A stretch of 64,000 nt of DNA from Saksenaea vasiformis B4078 (lineage: Eukaryota; Mucoromycota; Mucoromycetes; Mucorales; Saksenaeaceae). How positions within the stretch are numbered: position 1 is the stretch's first letter; the number at the start of each line of letters is the position of its first letter. The DNA lies in the NCBI GenBank assembly GCA_000697055.1, contig JNDT01001346.1, positions 1 to 64,000 on the forward strand, written 5' to 3'. This document shows, piece after piece, positions 58,806 through 64,000 of the stretch. The notes beneath the pieces are model-generated. The model had not been told where the DNA came from. It saw only the letters and a program-made list of their open reading frames with translations, and did no database searches. The position numbers and the translations under genes were made by a program.

Positions 58806-61543
58806 ATGGAGCCAACGACGCAGAAACGTCCGGCGGAGGTCGTCGAAAATGAAGACACGTTCCATAATTGCACAGATATGTCTGAAGCATCCGAAGTTCA
58901 GGAGGTCAAGCGAGAAGAGTCTGCATCTCTCCCATGCGAGGAGGATGTAACGCATCCAGTGCTCCAACTGGCTTCGACCGCGTTGAGCAAGGGATTCACA
59001 TCGTCTGAATTGACCGATGTTGTTCCCCCTGTGGTAACAACTGCGCAGAATGCTGAAACGGACTCAATGCGCTCGAGGCATGATTCAGAACTGCCTGTTG
59101 CTAGCCACATCTCGATCATCAGAGTTGATTCCAGAACCGTTGAACCAAACACACTTGAGCCACGACAACAGGAAAAAGCAGGTAAAAAGAAAAATTCAGG
59201 AACTAGAATAAATATATATCTTTCTGAAACTGGGAATGGTTCAGACGAGGGAGTGATCCAGGGGCTACAACATATGTTCAATAATCGCTTCATGAGTGCC
59301 AAGCGAATGTTCGAGAGATACGCAGAGAGGCAAGCATTGGACTTGAAACGCTTTTTAAGCTGATCTTGAGTATGCTCTACATATTAGGGATCCATTGTAT
59401 GCCTTGGCGCTGAGTTCGATGGCATTTTTAAAAGGTACACCGTTCTCTCTTCGTCCGCTTGGAAATAAGTTGCTAATATAATATTTATCAGCGGTCATGG
59501 TAAAGACGATCATAAAGGAAAAGAGGACGCCATACCAACTCAAAATTTGACAGACCTCTGCTGAAGTGGATCACACAATGGCGCTGGACGCACTGAATAC
59601 GACATACGATCTGGCTAAAGCTCAGATTGATGTAACAAATAACCCATCAAAAGGTGCTGGTTACTTTTCTGGCTACTATGATTATCTAAGGCAAGGTGCT
59701 CATGACGACCTTCTTCCGACGACGACAAACCCGAGGCCCACAACAGTAGACGATCCGCCCCATCCGCCTAATGGTGTTTTACGGGCCCATGTTATCAAGG
59801 CTGAATGCTGTTTACAGATTGCGATCCTGCAGTTACTACAGGAATCGATCATGGGATACGTTAAATGTGGTCTAAACTTAAGACGAGGTAAAAAGAAAAA
59901 AACAGCGCTGTCATTGTACCGATGGCGGTACTAACGGATGGGATATGTCTACAGCGTACAGCAGTTACAGCTTTGTATGGCAAGAGTACAAGAAAATGGG
60001 GAGCGAGCACGACAAGCACATGGACAAGGACACAGTTTCAGGCGTACAGTTTGGGTAAGAAGGAAGACAGTAATGCACAGTATTCTTGACACGATGACAG
60101 CATTGGAGCAGTCCACCTGGTTCTTTCGGCGTTACCGGCAAAGATACTTAAAGTGATTTCTGCGTTTGGCTGGAAGCCCGATAAGGAATTGGGACTTAGT
60201 CTTTTGAATCAATGTGCAGAGGGTGAACGTGTACGCTCGTCCATGGCTACAGTGATGTAAGGCATTTTTCTATCTACATGACATGCGGAACTTGGCTTTC
60301 CTAAACTTGATTTTCGATCAGCATACTGGCCTACTACTGCGTCACCACATCATTTGCTCCACAAGTTCTATGCGAACCTTTTGCAAAAGCTGCGACAAAG
60401 GTAGGTAATACCATTCGTGTTGGGTATGACTGATCCTGGACATGGTAGACACTACTGGAAGCACAAAGCGCCTATCCCAATTCCGCATTCTATTTGTTCT
60501 TTGCTGGTCATGTGGCGCGGCTGGGTCTTGACATGCCACTTTCAACGCAATCCTTCTTATATGCAGCTGAAATTAGTCGCAACGAGTGGGCCGAGGTTGC
60601 TATCACCAATGCATGCCGTTACGAAATCGCTATGAACCATATGGTAACTGGAAACTTGGCTCAGGCAGCTTTGGCGTTCAGACAATTATGTGAACAAGGT
60701 TATTGGTCAGCAGCTTTCTGTAAATATGCGGAGGGAGCCTGCATGGAAATGATAGGTCAGCGTACGGAAGCAATCTTGGCGTTTGCAGAGGTCTCTGGAT
60801 TAGTCGTCAAAAAGCTGGGTGGACGTATGTCTGACATGGACGCCTATGTCCTACGAAAGGTGCAAACGTTCCAGGAAAGCGGTTATCAGGATCTAGACAT
60901 GTATGTTCCAGCTCTCGAATTTATGTGCATATGGAATTTGTTTCACTTTATGGATCTTGATCTTTTACGACAATGCAAGGAGAGAGTGGAGAAAGGGTTG
61001 CAAACGATCTTGGCCCGAGAGAAGCATGCCTACGAAGTCCGAATGCGCGAACTAGCGCCTGAAACATCACTTCCTGATTATTTTGACGAGCGTGCCATTT
61101 TATTGCTCACCAAGGCATCCATTCAGAATGCCATGGGCCAAGCGAATGAAAACGGACTCGATCTCAATTGGATTATTGATCACAAAGACCAATTTGCAGT
61201 AGACCCTTGGGTCGTTCCTTATGCACTTTGGGAAGCTGGTGTTGCATGCTGGAAATTGGACCAAAAAAATCGAAGTCATCATGTATGGGAAATGGCGCTG
61301 GCCTATTCCAAGTACAACTTTGAGCATCGCCTGGCAGTGGTATGTTAGCGACTTTTTCCCCCTCCTGTTTCTAATATAACCTTTCTCGAGTAGCGTCTGA
61401 ACTTAGCTCTTGCCCGCGCAGAGGAGTTAGGCTTTAACAAACCAATTTCGCAACCTGTCGATGACAAGAAACGATTCTCTATCTTTATTGGAGCAATTAC
61501 TCGAAATACTTCAAATGGATCAACTCGCTCCTCTTCTAGCTAA
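58806..61543 (+). CDS. TTC39/IML2-family TPR protein
   Basis: Ten exons (58806-59181, 59245-59329, 59388-59434, 59492-59499, 59554-59887, 59955-60054, 60101-60256, 60322-60400, 60449-61339, 61394-61543) join to exactly 741 residues. A Ser/Glu-rich N-terminus (~120 residues) is followed by the IML2/TTC39 core: DEGVIQGLQHMFNNRFMSAK, DPLYALALSSMAFLKAVM, FSGYYDYLRQ, RAHVIKAECCLQIAILQLL, ISAFGWKPDKELGLSLL, and PNSAFYLFFAGHVARL. TPR-like helices continue to the end (FELRLAV-type pairs, RLNLALARAEELG). Iml2 in yeast is linked to lipid droplets and clearing of inclusion bodies; TTC39 proteins affect lipoprotein metabolism in animals. Intron 2 is GC-AG (GAGAG|GCAAGC), and exon 4 is 8 nt (CGGTCATG, coding AVM across its joins). 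Both are needed to rebuild the conserved LKAVMTS segment. Confidence 0.85.
59492..59499 (+). other. 8 nt microexon of the TTC39/IML2 gene
   Basis: CGGTCATG lies between TTTATCAG and GTAAAG. With the preceding G it codes A-V-M and joins MAFLK to TSAEVDHTM in phase. Confidence 0.75.
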
Positions 61544-61808
61544 GCGATCAATAAATAATCGTCCCAGACATTGAATATAATGTGCTCTCGTGGAAAGGCT
61601 GTCGATATTTCACGCTCCCCTTAAACCACCTGATTCATACCCACTGGTGCGATTCCCACTCATCTAGTCAACTAATGCATTGCTTAACACAGCTCTAATA
61701 TCCAATGTCCGTGATCATTACTTTGGTACCAAAAAAAAAAAAAAAGTAACATTCATGAGCTATTTCGGATTTTTTTTTCTTATGTCTACACAGATATTAC
61801 AGGGAAAA

Positions 61809-62519
61809 TTAGCTAAGGGATCGACCGTCCAATGCACGCTGTTCGAGATACAGCGAGCGTTCAGTCCATTTTCGGGCACGCAAGGACTCCAACACGTTAT
61901 CCATTTGCTTCTGAGCTTGTCTTTCTTGTTCTTCCTGCTTTGCACGAATTTCGTAGAATTCGGATGTTGCCTTTGCGTATGCCTGCCTCTCTGACATTTT
62001 TCCGTGGGTCATCAAATACAGCTGATATTTGATGACGCTAAACACGTAGAGTTAGACGTTGGTCCACACCTATTGTGCACTTTAAACCTACGTTTCTCCG
62101 TCCACTTCTCTAGGATCCATTCCAGGCAAAAGCAGCTGACTGAAGTCCGTGCGATTAAGTCCTGATTCGTCTTCAACCAGAATTTTAGGTCTCGCCAATT
62201 CGAAGGGATGATCTTTATAGAACTGTTTTCTCAGTTTGTCTTCAGGATATACAATAGCGCGAGGACGTGGTGGTCTCGCCTTCAAGTGTTTCTGCTTATG
62301 GCGAGAGGCGGTTGGCGTCGAAGTCTTTGTTGTCCATTCTTGCTCCAGTGCTGTCTGCGCTGAAACGTTAACTTCGGGATTCTGAGAACGAATGATAGAA
62401 GGGCCGGGAGGGATAGCCTGCACAACTGGCAGCCAAACAGGTGGCTGCTTTATCAGATTGGCCTTCATGAGGTTAGTGACATTGCGTGCAAGTCCTGTTG
62501 GCAGCGGTCGGTAGGCCAT
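61809..62519 (-). CDS. Mitochondrial small-subunit ribosomal protein mS23 (Rsm25/MRPS23)
   Basis: Two exons (62519-62092 and 62037-61809, phase kept as AC|C) give 218 residues. MAYRPLPTGLARNVTNLMKA and PPVWLPVVQAIPPGPSI match the N-terminal part of fungal Rsm25; the signature block is RAIVYPEDKLRKQFYKDHPF followed by ELARPKILVEDE. The C-terminal half is a charged helix (SERQAYAKATSEFYEIRAKQ, EEQERQAQKQMDNVLES). The protein sits in the small subunit of the mitochondrial ribosome, and its N-terminus has the Arg-rich, acid-poor look of an import sequence. The frame is open upstream, but MAYRPL is the expected start. Confidence 0.9.
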
Positions 62520-63928
62520 TGGGAACACAAAGAAGAAAAACAAATTTGTCTTGGGGAAGTTTTAAACGCTGACAAGAAAACCGGTCACACCTTTCCAAGG
62601 GTGAAGGGCAAAATTGCGCTCAGGGACATCAGTCTGACACTGCTTTACCTCGGACGCGCACTCTCAAATTCAGGACAATCCAAAAATTGTGTTGTAATTA
62701 TCCCATATATATTTACTCATCATCAACGGCAAAATTCAGCGTTAAAGTCCTTCAGTATCGTGCTAAAAACCAACCACTAAAACAATCCCGAGAGTTATGT
62801 CTTGAGACTACCGTCACACCTTTTTCCCTTCTTTTTTTTCCCTTTTTTTTTGTTGGTAACTAAAGAGGCGGTTCCATTGGTTTCCTCTTTGTTCCAGTCC
62901 ACTCTTAAGAGCAAGGTACTAACTTCTACTATTATTTTAATCACGTAGAGCAGCCAGTAGACAGTTACATAAGTTGCGTCAATTATATGCGATCACGAAT
63001 ATAGCACGTGCCTCAACGATGTATCTGCGTGATTACCTGTTTCCTCTTTTTGTCTACAGTTTCCGACTTTGTACATGTCGGGTCCAAAGTTGGCATGCTA
63101 AAGCAAACTTATTTTATTGCAGTAGTTCCAAGAAGTTCTCCCAGTGCTATGAATACCTTGCCGGCCTTCCATCTTATAGAACTGTATAGAATATCCATCA
63201 CGTACAGATAATCTATATTGTATTTCTCCTGTTTACGGTCGTTCTTTGGTGATCCCTTACCAGCTTGATTGCAGGTTTAGGCAAACAGTAGTCGTATATG
63301 GATGCTCAGGAAAATGACAACTATCAGAATGACATTTTTATGTTATTCCAAAAATTACTTAGATCTTTTGATATACTCGGCCATTGTTTCATCTCTATCT
63401 GTTATCTCTTTCAGTATGATTATTAAATATATTCAATGTAAATATCACAATAACATAAAGTAAAACAAAATCATCATTGCTTATTTTCTCCTGTTTATGT
63501 TCTTCATGCCATTCAAGCCGTTTTCGTAATGTCGCATCGTTGCACTCGATCTCCACTTTTGGTAGTCAGTAACACAACGGATCGAAGTCTCTACAAGGCA
63601 ACTTCCTTTTGTCTCTCGGCCGTCTTCCAAAAGCATAAACTTCCCCAAGGACATATCACGCATGAATCCGTTGAAGAACTATTCCTTTTGAGATAGAACA
63701 ACCGTAAACGATTACATAAGAATAGGCCTGATTAGAAAATATAAAAAGGGAACATCGTTGGATAATAAAGCATCATCATTCTTCTTCTGTTATTCTATTG
63801 CTTCGTCTATCATCCTCTGGTGGTCTTGTTCGGTTATTTCAGATCCGGGATCGATACGACAGTAACCATTTATGGGAGAACCAGAAAAATAAAAATAAAA
63901 AAAAGCACGGGAAAAATTAATGCAAAAA
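62520..63928. other. Gene-free stretch
   Basis: 5' flank of the mS23 gene, then no gene. A 60-codon minus frame at 63481-63663 (FMLLEDGRETKGSCLVETSI) looks like a worn coding fragment; family unknown. Confidence 0.35.
63923..63928 (-). terminator. Pol III terminator of tRNA-Met
   Basis: A run of T on the minus strand starts directly after the tRNA 3' end, as expected for RNA polymerase III termination. Confidence 0.7.
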
Positions 63929-64000
63929 TGCTCCCTGCCAGGATCGAACTGGCGACCTTCAGATTATGAGACTGACGCGCTGCCAACTGCGCTAAGGAAG
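63929..64000 (-). tRNA. Elongator tRNA-Met (CAT), first base outside the window
   Basis: On the minus strand the sequence folds as a cloverleaf. The acceptor 3' side AGGGAGC pairs with CTTCCT plus a G that would lie at 64001. The D arm contains the A box TTAGCGCAGTTGG. The anticodon loop is CTCATAA with anticodon CAT. The T arm contains the B box GTTCGATCC. The discriminator base is A. The D arm and acceptor stem are those of the elongator rather than the initiator. There is no intron. Confidence 0.95.

Noticed and set aside
1..64000. Search for CRISPR arrays, rRNA genes, integrated virus or a biosynthetic gene cluster
   Set aside because: No spaced repeats, no rRNA-like sequence, no capsid or polymerase motifs, and no PKS/NRPS/terpene genes were seen. 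The only tandem array has no unique spacers.

Overview
The window reads as nuclear DNA of an early-diverging filamentous fungus, most likely Mucoromycota (Mucorales-like). Genes are small and cut by many 36-100 nt GT-AG introns. The gene set includes a group X hybrid histidine kinase with an N-terminal kinase-like domain, a RING-BRCT protein, SOSS-B and Mrs3/4. Gene-poor stretches carry worn-out IS630/Tc1-like transposase pieces. Family calls come from reading the translations; no database search was possible.

Layout. 1-0.37 kb: 3' part of an Mcm10-like gene running off the left edge. 2.85-4.44 kb: SWIM-RING E3 ligase (-), with five tandem 125 bp units upstream of it. 5.9-6.65 kb: IS630-like relic. 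7.6-8.7 kb: mitoferrin (-). 11.2-11.9 kb: PNK-like small kinase (-). 12.9-13.3 kb: a second transposase relic. 14.1-15.3 kb: arrestin-like protein (+). 16.1-23.6 kb: an MFS (allantoate/anion-cation symporter type) cluster with one intact copy (A), one doubtful copy (B), one broken copy (C) and an inverted 5' fragment (D). 24.7-29.8 kb: three genes head to tail on the minus strand, RING-BRCT (BRCA1/BARD1-like), Bub2/Cdc16-type TBC GAP and SOSS-B ssDNA-binding protein. 30.5-31.8 kb: acyl-CoA-binding membrane protein (-). 31.8-34.9 kb: empty. 34.9-37.5 kb: RasGEF (+), with a decayed copy of its tail at 39.2-39.4 kb. 39.6-40.5 kb: Nudix hydrolase (-). 40.6-41.6 kb: multi-pass membrane protein (+). 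41.9-50.1 kb: the histidine kinase (+), about 2,300 residues. 50.5-51.9 kb: SEL1-repeat protein (-). 52-57.2 kb: decayed mobile DNA with an inverted repeat. 57.4-58.6 kb: U1-70K (+). 58.8-61.5 kb: TTC39/IML2 protein (+). 61.8-62.5 kb: mitochondrial ribosomal protein mS23 (-). Right edge: elongator tRNA-Met (-).

Functional threads. Several genes serve genome maintenance and mitosis (Mcm10, PNK-like kinase, RING-BRCT, Bub2 GAP, SOSS-B). Others serve signalling (histidine kinase, RasGEF, arrestin), mitochondria (mitoferrin, mS23) and splicing (U1-70K). Unusual gene structures recur: three GC-AG introns, internal exons of 8, 14 and 20 nt, and an intron placed directly after a start codon. I saw no prokaryote-type defence system, CRISPR or integrated virus. 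The best candidates for something unusual are the exact 125 bp tandem array, the MFS birth-and-death cluster and the repair/checkpoint trio.
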